Source: Flammeovirga sp. SJP92 (GTDB lineage Bacteria; Bacteroidota; Bacteroidia; Cytophagales; Flammeovirgaceae). Taken from it: DNA of 64,000 bases. Positions 37,597 through 47,841 of the stretch are shown in pieces (the first letter of the stretch is position 1; the number at the start of each line of letters is the position of its first letter). Both the position numbers and the translations under genes were made by a program. The notes beneath the pieces are model-generated. The model ran no database searches and had not been told where the DNA came from. It saw nothing but the letters and a program-made list of their open reading frames with translations. Location of the stretch: NCBI RefSeq assembly GCF_001583495.1, contig NZ_LQAQ01000018.1, positions 294,827-358,826 of the forward strand, written 5' to 3'.

Positions 37597-40500
37597 ATGA
37601 CTTCACAAATGAACAACACTACACCTTACAAACCGAAAAACAAAGTAAGGCTAGTCACCTCAGGCTCTTTATTTGATGGACATGATGCGTCTATCAACAT
37701 CATGCGTAGAATCATGCAATCTTCGGGTGCAGAAATCATTCACCTTGGGCACAACCGTACAGCTCAGGAAATTGTAGACTGTGCCATTCAAGAAGATGTT
37801 CAAGGTATAGCAATCACTTCTTATCAAGGAGGTCACTTGGAGTATTTCAAATACATTTATGACCTTTTGAAAGAAAGAGGTGCTGGTTATATTGGTCTTT
37901 ATGGTGGTGGAGGCGGAACAATCCTCCCTTCTGAAATTGATGAATTGCATGATTACGGCATCAAGAAAATCTACTCTCCTGACGACGGCCGTACGATGGG
38001 TCTTCAAGGAATGATCAATGATATTTTGATCCAATGTGATCATCCTACTGGAGAAAATCTAGGAAAAGAAAAGCTTCAATTAGGACAGAAAAACCATAGA
38101 AACCTCGGTCGTATTATTTCGGCAATAGAAAATTTCAAAGAAGATCAAGCTGACTTTATTCAAGAGCTGAAAGTAGAGAATAAAGATAAAAATATTCCTG
38201 TGCTCGGAATTACAGGTACTGGTGGAGCTGGTAAATCAAGTCTCGTGGATGAGTTAATTAGAAGATTTTTATCTCAATCTGAAGACAAAACTATTGCGAT
38301 CATTTCCATTGATCCTTCCAAAAGAAAAACAGGAGGGGCGTTACTTGGAGATAGAATCCGTATGAATGCCATTGCTGATGGGCGAATTTATATGCGCTCT
38401 TTAGCTACACGAAAAGCACATCAAGCTATTTCTGAGCATATTGAAGATGTATTAGAGGTCGTAAAAGCCGCTGATTTTGACTTGATCCTTTTGGAGACTT
38501 CTGGGATTGGACAATCGGGAACTGAGATTGTGGACTACAGTGATGTCTCCCTTTATGTAATGACACCGGAATATGGCGCCGCTACTCAATTAGAAAAGAT
38601 TGACATGCTAGACTACGCCGATGTGATTGCTCTTAATAAATTTGATAAAAAGGGCGCATTAGATGCATTAAGAGATGTAGCAAAACAGTACAAAAGAAAT
38701 CATGGACTTTGGGAACTAAAGGAAGATGATATTCCAGTATACGGCACCATGGCTTCTCAATTTAATGACGAAGGTGTGAATGAGTTATACAACAAAATCA
38801 TTTCACTTTTAGAGGAAAAAAGTACTGTCAAATTCCCTAAGATTGAAGTAAATGAAACTTCAGACCGCTTTCATATTATCCCTCCATCAAGAGTTAGATA
38901 TTTGTCAGAGATTTCTGAAGTCGTTCGAAACTACAATTTACATGTCAAGGAACAAGCTGACATTGCTGATCAGCTATTTGGTTTACAAAAATCAATAGAG
39001 ATTCTTGAAGCTGACAAAAACACAAAGGCTACTTTACAGGGAGCTTTTGATAAAATAAAAAGAGATTTAGACCACGATGTTTTTGATGTACTGGAAGGCT
39101 GGAAAGCAAAAGTAGAAGCTTATGCTGGAGATACCTTCACTTACCAAGTAAGAGGCAAAGACATCAAAGTAGAAGCTAAATCTGAAACATTATCTGGCAA
39201 TAAAATTTCCAAAGTTACACTCCCTAAATTTACTGGATGGGGTGATATTACTCGTTGGGTAATGCAGGAAAATGTACCCGGAGAATTCCCTTATACGGCA
39301 GGTGTGTTCCCTTTCAAACGACAAGGAGAAGACCCAACAAGAATGTTTGCAGGTGAAGGCAACCCTGAAAGAACAAACAGAAGGTTCCATTACCTTTCAC
39401 AAGGACAACCTGCTGCACGATTATCTACCGCTTTTGACTCTGTAACACTTTATGGAGAAGATCCTGATTTCAGACCTGATATTTATGGAAAAATTGGAAA
39501 TTCAGGTGTGAATGTAAGTTGCTTAGATGACGCCAAAAGATTATACTCTGGATTTGATTTATGTGCTCCAAGCACTTCCGTTTCAATGACGATCAATGGT
39601 CCCGCGGCAGCGATGACGGCGTTCTTTATGAATGCAGCAATTGATCAGCAGTGCGAGGTCTACATTAAAGAAAATGGCCTGGGACAAGAAGTAAAAGATA
39701 AAATTGCTTCTATTTATAAAGGACAGACAACCCCAACTTACAGAGGTGATTTACCGCCAAATCATAATGGCTTAGGATTGATGTTACTTGGCGTAACAGG
39801 AGATCAGGTTTTACCTTTAGAAATTTATAATGAAATCAAAAAAGCAACAATTGCCAAAGTAAGAGGAACGGTTCAAGCCGATATTCTTAAAGAAGATCAA
39901 GCACAAAACACTTGTATTTTCTCTACAGAATTCTCACTACGTTTAATGGGTGATATGCAACAGTATTTCACTGACAATGGCATTCGTAACTTCTATTCTG
40001 TTTCAATCTCTGGTTATCATATTGCAGAAGCAGGTGCTAACCCAATTTCTCAATTGGCATTTACATTAGCCAACGGTTTTACTTTTATAGAGTACTACCT
40101 GAACAGAGGAATGAAAATTGATGACTTTGCTCCCAACTTCTCTTTCTTCTTCTCTAATGGCGTGGATCCAGAATATGCGGTCATTGGCAGGGTAGCTAGA
40201 AGAATTTGGGCGAAAGCTTTAAAAATTAAGTATAAAGGAAGTGACCGTTCTCAGAAATTGAAATACCATATTCAAACTTCAGGAAGATCGTTGCACGCTC
40301 AGGAGATTGCTTTTAATGATATTAGAACTACTCTGCAAGCATTATATGCTATTTATGACAACTGTAATTCATTGCATACTAATGCTTATGACGAGGCCAT
40401 CACTACTCCTACTGAAGAATCTGTAAGAAGAGCAGTGGCCATACAATTGATCATTAATAAAGAGCTTGGATTAGCAAAAAATGAAAATCCATTACAAGGC

Positions 40501-40962
40501 TCGTTTATCATTGAAGAATTGACAGATTTGGTAGAGGAAGCTGTAATGATGGAATTTGACAGAATAACTGAACGTGGAGGAGTATTGGGTGCAATGGAAA
40601 CAATGTATCAACGTTCTAAAATTCAAGAAGAATCCCTGCATTATGAAACGCTAAAGCATAACGGTGAATACCCTATTGTAGGTGTCAATACCTTCTTAAG
40701 TAAGGAAGGTTCTCCTACTATTATTCCTGAAGAAGTGATTCGATCTTCTACAGAAGAAAAAGATAGTCAAATCACCTCTCTGGAAAATTTACATCAACAT
40801 GCCCAAGCAAATGCAATTGCAAAACTAAAAGATTTGCAAAGTGTTGCTTTAGCTAATAAAAATACTTTTGATGCTTTAATGGAGGCCTCAAAATATTGTT
40901 CTCTTGGTCAAATCACACATGCATTGTTTGATGTTGGGGGACAGTACAGAAGGAATATGTAA
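37597..40962 (+). CDS. icmF: Fused acyl-CoA mutase IcmF (B12 domain, GTPase chaperone, mutase)
   Basis: A 1121-residue fusion in the IcmF order. The B12-binding domain carries DGH (residues 27-29, lower-ligand His29). A MeaB-type G-protein follows with P-loop [12 protein letters not shown] (about 203-214). The mutase TIM-barrel runs from about residue 545 with [21 protein letters not shown]. Active-site segments ([10 protein letters not shown] and [18 protein letters not shown]) match isobutyryl-CoA-type rather than methylmalonyl-CoA mutases. It interconverts isobutyryl-CoA and n-butyryl-CoA (or related branched acyl-CoAs) with adenosylcobalamin. The fused GTPase loads and protects the cofactor. 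It directly follows the B12 uptake region, and a terminator closes the unit. MTSQ or the internal MNNT may be the start. Confidence 0.93.
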   Translation: MTSQMNNTTPYKPKNKVRLVTSGSLFDGHDASINIMRRIMQSSGAEIIHLGHNRTAQEIVDCAIQEDVQGIAITSYQGGHLEYFKYIYDLLKERGAGYIGLYGGGGGTILPSEIDELHDYGIKKIYSPDDGRTMGLQGMINDILIQCDHPTGENLGKEKLQLGQKNHRNLGRIISAIENFKEDQADFIQELKVENKDKNIPVLGITGTGGAGKSSLVDELIRRFLSQSEDKTIAIISIDPSKRKTGGALLGDRIRMNAIADGRIYMRSLATRKAHQAISEHIEDVLEVVKAADFDLILLETSGIGQSGTEIVDYSDVSLYVMTPEYGAATQLEKIDMLDYADVIALNKFDKKGALDALRDVAKQYKRNHGLWELKEDDIPVYGTMASQFNDEGVNELYNKIISLLEEKSTVKFPKIEVNETSDRFHIIPPSRVRYLSEISEVVRNYNLHVKEQADIADQLFGLQKSIEILEADKNTKATLQGAFDKIKRDLDHDVFDVLEGWKAKVEAYAGDTFTYQVRGKDIKVEAKSETLSGNKISKVTLPKFTGWGDITRWVMQENVPGEFPYTAGVFPFKRQGEDPTRMFAGEGNPERTNRRFHYLSQGQPAARLSTAFDSVTLYGEDPDFRPDIYGKIGNSGVNVSCLDDAKRLYSGFDLCAPSTSVSMTINGPAAAMTAFFMNAAIDQQCEVYIKENGLGQEVKDKIASIYKGQTTPTYRGDLPPNHNGLGLMLLGVTGDQVLPLEIYNEIKKATIAKVRGTVQADILKEDQAQNTCIFSTEFSLRLMGDMQQYFTDNGIRNFYSVSISGYHIAEAGANPISQLAFTLANGFTFIEYYLNRGMKIDDFAPNFSFFFSNGVDPEYAVIGRVARRIWAKALKIKYKGSDRSQKLKYHIQTSGRSLHAQEIAFNDIRTTLQALYAIYDNCNSLHTNAYDEAITTPTEESVRRAVAIQLIINKELGLAKNENPLQGSFIIEELTDLVEEAVMMEFDRITERGGVLGAMETMYQRSKIQEESLHYETLKHNGEYPIVGVNTFLSKEGSPTIIPEEVIRSSTEEKDSQITSLENLHQHAQANAIAKLKDLQSVALANKNTFDALMEASKYCSLGQITHALFDVGGQYRRNM

Positions 40963-41003
40963 AATTACAAAGATGAATTCTTGTTGAGGTCAAAAATAAA
41001 TAC

Positions 41004-41040
41004 AAGGGGAGGCAATCACTACGTTTGCTCCCCTTTTTTA
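41004..41040 (+). terminator. Intrinsic terminator of icmF
   Basis: A GC-rich stem (GGGGA-GCAA paired with TTGC-TCCCC, one bulged G) followed by seven T residues, ~40 nt past the stop codon. Confidence 0.88.
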
Positions 41041-41093
41041 ATCAAACTAACCCAATATGGATTAGATGAATTTACACTGGTTAATCAATAATA

Positions 41094-41492
41094 CTAATTA
41101 GATCTATTCTCTTTATTTTCTATGTTTAAATCAATAATGCGGTCAATCATTTTTTCATCTCTTGAGAACACAATTAATTGATAAATCAATACCACTACTT
41201 CTATCATTGAACCTAGGCTTTGACGAATAAAAAAGTCCATGTCCAAGAAAGCAATCATGCCATTGCTGAGCATAACTGTAACTAAAAGCAGTAACAAAGT
41301 ATCTTTTATATTTTCTATTCTTAATGCAGCATAGACATAAATACTACTCATTAAAGTCGTCATTACTTTCTCTGAGAAGGAGGCTAATTCAATATCCATC
41401 AGAATAAAATTTAAGACACCAAGCCCTAATAAAATGAATTTTATATTCGTTATTTTCTGTCCAAACTGTTGTAATTTTTTGTGCAGCATCAC
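41094..41492 (-). CDS. Small four-segment membrane protein of unknown function
   Basis: A 132-residue protein with four hydrophobic segments (for example IKFILLGLGVLNFILMDI and LLLLLVTVMLSNGMIAFL) and a charged, Asn/Glu-rich cytoplasmic tail (NIENKENRSN). I do not recognise the family. Codon use is like its neighbours. It could start at the second Met. No partner gene is evident. Confidence 0.6.
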   Translation of the reverse strand: MMLHKKLQQFGQKITNIKFILLGLGVLNFILMDIELASFSEKVMTTLMSSIYVYAALRIENIKDTLLLLLVTVMLSNGMIAFLDMDFFIRQSLGSMIEVVVLIYQLIVFSRDEKMIDRIIDLNIENKENRSN

Positions 41493-41722
41493 TGAAGAGG
41501 TTTAAATAATTGATAAAGAATTTCACTTATTAAGAGCATGTTTGAAATATATTTTTAGAAGAAAAATCTTCCTTTATAAGTTGTGAGGCAATTAAATTTC
41601 TGAGAAAATAGAGATTCTATAGTTGATGAAATTAGTAAACTCACGTTCTGAAAGGATAAATGCTCACTAAAAGAGGTGTGTCAAATATGCTCTAATATCA
41701 TTACGATAAAAATGTCACTCTG

Positions 41723-41754
41723 AAAAAAAGATAGAGCAATACTCTACCTTTTTT
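41723..41754 (-). terminator. Intrinsic terminator of the outer-membrane protein gene
   Basis: Minus strand: a 7-bp stem (GGTAGAG/CTCTATC, one wobble) around TATTG is followed by TTTTTTTC, ~30 nt after the stop codon. Confidence 0.8.
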
Positions 41755-41781
41755 GTTCCTTATTTTATTCACTTTTTAGTA

Positions 41782-42249
41782 TTAAAGACCTATACTAATA
41801 CCAATCTGAGCTCCAGTGCCAATATTTCCTTGTATCCCAAAGTTATCAGTGATATGATATTTAGCACCCACACCTATGCCCCAATGCAATGCATCTCCAT
41901 GACCAAACTCAAAACCCACATCACCTACGGCATAGACATCCCATTTTGGATTTGTAATATTTAAAACTCTATCAGCATACCATCTAAATCTTGCACCAGC
42001 ACCAAATGAGCTACCATCTCCCTTCCAGCTTTGATAATCAATGAAAGCACCTACAGTAAAATCTTTCCCTAATTGGGCAATTTCATAATCTGCCATCAAA
42101 CCTAATGTTCCATTTGTAAAACCTGAAGTGAAACCTATATTCAATGTCCCAGGACCTTTAAAGTCTCCTCCTCCAGAAGTTTGAGCATAAGAAAGATTGG
42201 CTAATGAAAGGATTGATAATGTCGATAGAATTAAAATTATTTTTTTCAT
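41782..42249 (-). CDS. Small outer-membrane beta-barrel protein
   Basis: The start at 42247-42249 (MKKIILILSTLSILSLANLSYA) gives a clean signal peptide; the longer frame to 42303 adds 18 polar residues. The ~155-residue protein has about eight amphipathic strands with Gly and aromatic residues (GTLNIGFTSGFTNGTLGLMADYE, WGIGVGAKYHITDNFGIQGNIG), an OmpW/OmpX-size barrel. It is monocistronic. The function is unknown. Confidence 0.7.
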   Translation of the reverse strand: MKKIILILSTLSILSLANLSYAQTSGGGDFKGPGTLNIGFTSGFTNGTLGLMADYEIAQLGKDFTVGAFIDYQSWKGDGSSFGAGARFRWYADRVLNITNPKWDVYAVGDVGFEFGHGDALHWGIGVGAKYHITDNFGIQGNIGTGAQIGISIGL

Positions 42250-42335
42250 ATCAGTAGATTGAATGTTTATGTTTTTATTATTGTTACACTCTCTTATATC
42301 CACTTCAGAAAAATGTCACCGATATTTTTAAAAAT

Positions 42336-42369
42336 AAAAAAAGGCCAACCTAAAAAATTAGGTTGACCC
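42336..42369 (-). terminator. Intrinsic terminator of the TPR gene
   Basis: A stem formed by GGCCAACCTAA and TTAGGTTGACC (one mismatch) with an A-rich loop; on the minus strand it is followed by TTTTTTTATTTTT. Confidence 0.85.
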
Positions 42370-42391
42370 TCTGCTTCTCGAATCATAGAAC

Positions 42392-43735
42392 TTAGTTCAT
42401 TGATTCAATTTCTTTTAGATCTTTCAGCTTTTGAATATCTGAGAATTCATATCTTACAGCGTTCTTATATGATCCGCCGTAAGCCGCTTTCAAGAAATTT
42501 TCTGCGTTTTTATAATCTCCAATTTCTTTATACACCAAAGCAATTGAAAAGTTGTATTTTGCTTTTACAGGAGGTGTAATACTTGGATTATGAATTACCT
42601 TTTTCAAATTCTCAGTAGAAGCTCCAATTTCACCTAAATTCTTCTCACACATTGTCTTAATGAAAATCACATTAATATTTCTCTCATTTTGTGGCAATGC
42701 ATTTTGAAACTCTTCCAAGTGAATATAAGCAGTAGCATAATCTTCTGACTGATAATTCAAATTAGCTAATTCAAGTAATTTTTGAGATTTCTTTTTGATG
42801 TCCTTCTCAGCCATCAATGCTCTATCTTGTGCTGCAATTACTTTTGTTTTATCAGTATGAATTGCAGCCAATTGCTTTTGCAAATCGAAAGCTTCAATGT
42901 AAGATGAATTGATACCTAATGTAATATCAATCATTTTCTGAGACTTAGGATAATCCATTACTTGGAAATAAGTCTGCGCTAAACTGAAATAATATTCTTC
43001 TCTGAAAATAGTAAACATTGCATCAGCCTCGTTAGTGGTCATTTTATCCATCCACTGACTTGCTTCACCATATTTACCTTGGTTGAACAATGCCCAGATG
43101 TATTGATAATAATATCTTTCATTTCCAGACAAAGGCTCAATATCGCCAATTATTTTCGCCATTAACTCTTCCGCTTTTTCTGGATGATCCATTTCATTCC
43201 AGTACATAGCTTCATAATAGTCAAGGTCAAAAGACTCTGCTAATTCAAGTTTTCTTAAATCATCAATATGTTTTTTAGAAAAACGGTGTCTATTTGCTTG
43301 ATCTAAAATATCTAAGATTTTAAGCTTGTATAAATATTTCTGCTCAATATTTTCATCCTTTTGAAAAGCCAAATCATAATATTTTACAGCTTCAGAAGGC
43401 TTTTTCTTCTGAGAATATAAATCTCCAAGCATTTCATAAGCTCTGAAAAAACTTGGGTCAGATTTTACACAAGCTTCTAATGTTTTAATAGCATCATTGA
43501 ATTTTGTAACAGCCAGTAGTGTGTTTGCCTTTTTAAAGTAAACACTACCATCAGAAGGGTTAGCTTGTATTGCTTTGTCTAATTCCTCAAGAGCCTCACT
43601 GTAGCGACTGTTCGCTAAAAGGAAGTCAGCTGTCTCCAGATGAGCTTTTGCCACATCTTCCTGAGCTTTTAATTCCGTGACAAATAGAAATGAACAGAAT
43701 AAGGACAGTATAATATTTAAGTGTGATAGTTTCAT
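42392..43735 (-). CDS. Secreted TPR-repeat protein
   Basis: A 447-residue protein with a signal peptide (to ELKAQ) and tandem tetratricopeptide repeats across most of its length (ADFLLANSRYSEALEELDKAIQANPSD, GSVYFKKANTLLAVTKFNDAIKTLEACVKSDPS and further degenerate repeats). TPR proteins of this type act as protein-interaction scaffolds, often in the periplasm with gliding or type IX secretion parts. No specific partner is shown. The next gene, coding for a SPOR-like protein, is 133 bp upstream and may be part of the same unit. Confidence 0.8.
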   Translation of the reverse strand: MKLSHLNIILSLFCSFLFVTELKAQEDVAKAHLETADFLLANSRYSEALEELDKAIQANPSDGSVYFKKANTLLAVTKFNDAIKTLEACVKSDPSFFRAYEMLGDLYSQKKKPSEAVKYYDLAFQKDENIEQKYLYKLKILDILDQANRHRFSKKHIDDLRKLELAESFDLDYYEAMYWNEMDHPEKAEELMAKIIGDIEPLSGNERYYYQYIWALFNQGKYGEASQWMDKMTTNEADAMFTIFREEYYFSLAQTYFQVMDYPKSQKMIDITLGINSSYIEAFDLQKQLAAIHTDKTKVIAAQDRALMAEKDIKKKSQKLLELANLNYQSEDYATAYIHLEEFQNALPQNERNINVIFIKTMCEKNLGEIGASTENLKKVIHNPSITPPVKAKYNFSIALVYKEIGDYKNAENFLKAAYGGSYKNAVRYEFSDIQKLKDLKEIESMN

Positions 43736-43868
43736 AGATGCTATAAAAATGAATTACTTTCTCTTGTATGTTATTTTAAAAAAAACTTTGAAACCAAAGT
43801 GCTTCTCTTAATAAAACTAATAATTATGCCACTTTAGTATTTCAATTAAGTATTTCGTTATAGAAAAA

Positions 43869-44993
43869 TTAATAGGACTTCAAGAAATCAGTCAATTGAC
43901 CATCAACACCATGAGAATTCAAGATTTTCAAGTAGGATTCTGCACTTTCTTTACTTACAAAATTTCCTGCAAAAACTTGATAAGTGATATCGCCACTGTA
44001 TTGATCAATCATAATGTAAACATCTTCGATTTCATATTCTTGAACAATATGGCAATGTTCCTGTGCCGATTCAAGGTCACCAACATCAGTGATCAGAACT
44101 GACCATCTGTTTTTCTCTATTCTTACGCCGTTTGGATTGTATAGATATCTATACATAGGATCAAAGGAAATATACTCGGCAAAATACGTAGTAGGTTCCG
44201 CATCCGCACCTTCTTTGTTCTTTATATTAAAGAACCAATACGCTTGCAAAACATTGAATTTTGTAGCTTCCTCATCTCCATCAACATATAAATAGTAAGA
44301 GTTTCCTTGATCTGTCAATTGCTTAGGAATACCTCTTCTCATAGTATAAGCAGTAACTAAGTAATTACTTACCATTTCTCCTGGCTGTTGATCCTTTGGA
44401 GGTTTTGGAGCAATTCTTAGGAAATCGAGTTTACCATCATTATTAAAATCACCAAAACTGTCTGTTCCCTGATATAGACTGGAGAATGACGTCTGACGAA
44501 TTTGTGATGGATCTGTGACATCGAACACATTATAACAACGGTATCTACAGTTATCACCTAAACAGTCTTCTCTAAAAGAGACCAACATTAAATAACTTTT
44601 ACCTAAATAATCAAACTCTTTTGCTTCTAATACATTGGAATAGTTCTGACGAATTGATTTCTCCATTGAACAGAAAAAGTTGAACTCTCTATCCCCTAAT
44701 ATGATCCCTGTTGGGTTAGGGTTGAAGATGTTATCATACTGCGGTCCGTTTACAAAATAAATTTTAAAAGGGATTGACGCATCTCCGTAAATTGTAAAAG
44801 TAGTATCCCCTACCTCTGATGAGCTTGTAGGAAACAATTCACTTCTTACACTTACAGGTTCCTGAGATAAACTTCCAGGAGTATATGAATGTCCTTCTGT
44901 TACTTCTTGTGCAATAGTATTGCTGATACAAAATGAAGAAATAATGGTCAAACAGAAAAAAAATGTATTTATCTTTCTAGTGCAACAAAACAT
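43869..44993 (-). CDS. Secreted protein with C-terminal SPOR-like domain and calcium-like loop
   Basis: A 374-residue protein with a signal sequence at its N-terminus (Cys-rich start, hydrophobic core, then NTIAQ). A central beta-rich region contains DFNNDGKLDFL, an EF-hand-like or FG-GAP calcium loop. The C-terminal ~75 residues (WSVLITDVGDLESAQ...DITYQVFAGNFVSKESAESYL) look like a SPOR domain, which binds denuded peptidoglycan in other proteins. That suggests envelope location near division or growth sites. SPOR assignment is by pattern. Confidence 0.65.
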   Translation of the reverse strand: MFCCTRKINTFFFCLTIISSFCISNTIAQEVTEGHSYTPGSLSQEPVSVRSELFPTSSSEVGDTTFTIYGDASIPFKIYFVNGPQYDNIFNPNPTGIILGDREFNFFCSMEKSIRQNYSNVLEAKEFDYLGKSYLMLVSFREDCLGDNCRYRCYNVFDVTDPSQIRQTSFSSLYQGTDSFGDFNNDGKLDFLRIAPKPPKDQQPGEMVSNYLVTAYTMRRGIPKQLTDQGNSYYLYVDGDEEATKFNVLQAYWFFNIKNKEGADAEPTTYFAEYISFDPMYRYLYNPNGVRIEKNRWSVLITDVGDLESAQEHCHIVQEYEIEDVYIMIDQYSGDITYQVFAGNFVSKESAESYLKILNSHGVDGQLTDFLKSY

Positions 44994-45607
44994 ATCCGAC
45001 TTCTTAACAATATTCTAACTTGATAGTAATTACGATAAATTAACAATTGTAATCTGAAATTATTCTCCAAATTCAAGTGAAAAACAAAAAAAATACAAGT
45101 TTTTCATTAAATACCTCTTTAACCATCAAATGATGTTTATTCAAGGCTCTTTTTTATTTAAAATAACTTCGACAATTCTTTACTAACAAATCTTGTTCCG
45201 TTAATGCATTATAATGTGCAGAACAAATGTACAAATCAAATTTAGAACCCTGTTGACTAAACTTTATTTGGTAAGAAAATGTAATATAAAAAAGGGGTTT
45301 TTAGATAGAAAATGACATCGAATGGCACAGGTCACTCAACGGAAATTATCTAATTACATTTGTCTTATTACTTAATTGAGTACTATTTTTGCAATGATCA
45401 ACGTTGTACATACTAAAAGACAAGTATTAAGACAAAATCACTTGATCTTAATTCTTTTTATTTTTTGAGAATACTTCTTCTTAAAGCTTTAAATAGAACC
45501 ACTATTAATGCATTTTACAACGTCGTAATCACAAAAAAAAAGTAAAGAATTAATCTGAAACTTTTTAACTTAATACTGAAAAATAAGTTCATTTATAAGA
45601 AAAATTC
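44994..45607. other. Divergent intergenic region, 614 bp
   Basis: AT-rich region between divergent genes. It holds a good promoter on the plus strand (45359-45391) and two TAnnTTTG-like boxes on the minus strand (45224-45231 and 45237-45244). I see no gene or structured RNA. Confidence 0.5.
45359..45391 (+). promoter_or_regulatory. Promoter of the Ig-like repeat protein gene
   Basis: TTTG (45359-45362), 21-bp spacer, TATTTTTG (45384-45391), an exact consensus. It predicts a ~210-nt leader. Confidence 0.65.
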
Positions 45608-46792
45608 ATGATGAGAATCTTACTTATCTCTGTAATATCAATATTTATTTTTAGCACGCAATTAATCGCTCAAGACTCATTAGACCGAACAAGAATAATA
45701 TTTAAATCTGGAAAATTTTCTAATTCAACTCACATTGAAGTAGAAATTCATGGTGTAGGTATTACTGAAATGATGGCTAGCGGTTCAAAATCTTTTGAAG
45801 GAGCTAGATGGATAAAATTTTCAAAATTATTTTCTTACCATCTTTCCGACGGGGACGGATTAAAAGAAGTCTATTTTAAATTCAAGGATGTTGACGGAAA
45901 TGAATCAAAAGTTTTGATGAAAAAAATCACTCTTGATACAACCCCACCAACAGATATTTCGGTTAAAATAGACGTTCCTACAAAATACTTCACAGATCCT
46001 AACAGCTTGAAGGTAGGTGTAATTTTAGGACATAAGGGTGCCAAATATTTCCAGATCAGCAACACATCTGCTTTTCATGGTAACAAATGGAGATTGATTC
46101 AAGATGAATTCATTGAATGGGATCTTGCTCCGGGTGATGATGGCGTTCGCAAAGTTTATGCGAGATATAGAGATCAAGCTGGCAATATCACTAGCGTGGT
46201 CACTGATGAGATCATTGTAGATAGAACAGCACCGTTTGGCGGAAAAATTTCGATCAACAATGGAGAAAAAGTTTCCAACAGACAAGACTTTAACGTAGAC
46301 CTTACCTTTTTCTGTAGACAGGCTGACTCTATGTTAGTTGCTCAAAGCAGTAATTTTGAAGGTGCGGCGTGGGAACCCTACAACACAAAAAAAAGTTTCA
46401 AATTGAGTGAAGGTGATGGAATAAAGCAAATTTTTGTGAAGTACAAGGACCTTGCGGGAAATCAAACACAAACGTATTCTTCAAGCATTACTATGGATAC
46501 AAGTGCTCCACAAAATATCACACTTTCAATTGATCAAGGTGCTGAGTCTACTACCAATATCAATAAACTGGTTACATTAGAACTCAACGGAGACGATGCC
46601 GCCATGATGATGGTTAGCAATAATTCATCTTTTCAGGGAGCACACTGGCAACAGGTACAACCTAAAATCACAAACTGGAAACTCAGTGGTGAAGCTGATG
46701 GAAAGAAACATGTTTACGTGAAATTTAAGGATGATGCGGGTAATATTTCAAGGCCAATCAGAGCGAGTATAGAATTAAAAAGAGGTTTCTAA
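45608..46792 (+). CDS. Secreted protein of four bacterial Ig-like repeats
   Basis: A 394-residue protein with a signal peptide (to LIAQ) and four ~90-residue repeats. Each ends in a block like GDGLKEVYFKFKDVDGNES, DGVRKVYARYRDQAGNITS, GDGIKQIFVKYKDLAGNQT or DGKKHVYVKFKDDAGNIS, with TPP/TAP-type linkers (LDTTPPTDIS, VDRTAPFGGK, MDTSAPQNIT). This is a stacked immunoglobulin-like surface protein, plausibly structural or adhesive. It carries no obvious type IX secretion C-terminal domain. Start could be Met2. No partners nearby. Confidence 0.75.
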   Translation: MMRILLISVISIFIFSTQLIAQDSLDRTRIIFKSGKFSNSTHIEVEIHGVGITEMMASGSKSFEGARWIKFSKLFSYHLSDGDGLKEVYFKFKDVDGNESKVLMKKITLDTTPPTDISVKIDVPTKYFTDPNSLKVGVILGHKGAKYFQISNTSAFHGNKWRLIQDEFIEWDLAPGDDGVRKVYARYRDQAGNITSVVTDEIIVDRTAPFGGKISINNGEKVSNRQDFNVDLTFFCRQADSMLVAQSSNFEGAAWEPYNTKKSFKLSEGDGIKQIFVKYKDLAGNQTQTYSSSITMDTSAPQNITLSIDQGAESTTNINKLVTLELNGDDAAMMMVSNNSSFQGAHWQQVQPKITNWKLSGEADGKKHVYVKFKDDAGNISRPIRASIELKRGF

Positions 46793-46830
46793 GTTGTTAT
46801 AGAATTTAATCAACTTACTTTCAATACAGT

Positions 46831-46869
46831 AAAAAAGGATTCATTTATAAGTAAATGAATCTTTTTTTT
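46831..46869 (+). terminator. Intrinsic terminator of the Ig-like repeat gene
   Basis: A 10-bp stem (GATTCATTTA/TAAATGAATC) with a 4-nt loop followed by nine T residues. Confidence 0.9.
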
Positions 46870-46955
46870 TGTGATAAAATTTTGAAAAAAGTATAATCTT
46901 TTATTAATTCGCATTTATCCTATATAATTAGTAGATTAAATAAAAGTTAAAGAAT

Positions 46956-47663
46956 ATGTCATCGCAAAGCATCATTCCACAAGCTTCAGCAATATCATTT
47001 GATCAGCGAGTTGATGAAATCGCAAAGCAGGTGGCTATCTATCATTCGGAAGGAAAAAGAATTTTTGCTAGCTCCTCATTTCAGCCTCAAAGTGTTGTTT
47101 TGTTGGACATCATCAGCAGAGTAGATAAAAATATACCAGTTTATTTTTTAGATACTAATTATCATTTTCCTGAAACAATCGAATTTAGAGATCAATTAGC
47201 CAAGAAGCTTGGATTAAATATTATAGACCTGAAGTCGAAAATCCCTGTTGAAAAACAAGTGGATGAAAACGGGGAACCTCTTCATGTACACCATCATGAC
47301 AGATGTTGCCATATCAACAAGGTTGAACCTTTAGAAGATATCCTTAAAGAAAACGATGTTTGGATTAATGGTATCAGAAAAGGACAGTCAGCAGTACGTG
47401 CTCAAATGCAGAAGGAAGAAAAAGCAAAGCATGGTGTTATCAAATACCACCCAATCTTAGACTGGGATTCAAGAATGGTATTCCAATACATCAATGAAAG
47501 AAAACTTCCTCTACATTCTCTTATTGCAAAAGGATATTTTAGCGTAGGTTGCTTACCTTGTACAGCAAAAGCAGATCCTACAAAACCACTATGGTCAGAT
47601 GACCGTTCGGGTAGATGGGCCGGTAAAGCCAAGACTGAATGTGGCTTGCACACCAGCTTATAA
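46956..47663 (+). CDS. cysH: Adenylyl-/phosphoadenylyl-sulfate reductase
   Basis: A 235-residue reductase of assimilatory sulfate metabolism that releases sulfite from APS or PAPS. The Cys pairs CC (DRCCHINKVEP) and CxxC (VGCLPCTA) that bind a [4Fe-4S] cluster point to the APS-type branch; the catalytic Cys is in the C-terminal TECGLH. The substrate-binding SSSFQPQSVVLLD replaces the usual PP-loop. It is not next to other cys genes. A terminator follows. Confidence 0.92.
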   Translation: MSSQSIIPQASAISFDQRVDEIAKQVAIYHSEGKRIFASSSFQPQSVVLLDIISRVDKNIPVYFLDTNYHFPETIEFRDQLAKKLGLNIIDLKSKIPVEKQVDENGEPLHVHHHDRCCHINKVEPLEDILKENDVWINGIRKGQSAVRAQMQKEEKAKHGVIKYHPILDWDSRMVFQYINERKLPLHSLIAKGYFSVGCLPCTAKADPTKPLWSDDRSGRWAGKAKTECGLHTSL

Positions 47664-47693
47664 GATACTAACTGGTAATACAATGGAACTAAG

Positions 47694-47726
47694 AAGTCTC
47701 AAGTAATGCACTTGGGACTTTTTTTA
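47694..47726 (+). terminator. Intrinsic terminator of cysH
   Basis: An 11-bp stem (AAGTCTCAAGT/ACTTGGGACTT, one wobble) with a 5-nt loop and seven T residues. Confidence 0.88.
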
Positions 47727-47841
47727 TTTCGTTGGTTGAAAAAAGAATGCCATTCGTTGAAATCATTGTCATTCTTGAATCCCAATCATGACCTTTGGAG
47801 TATACAAAATCAAACAAAAACAATTTTTAATCATTAGTGTC

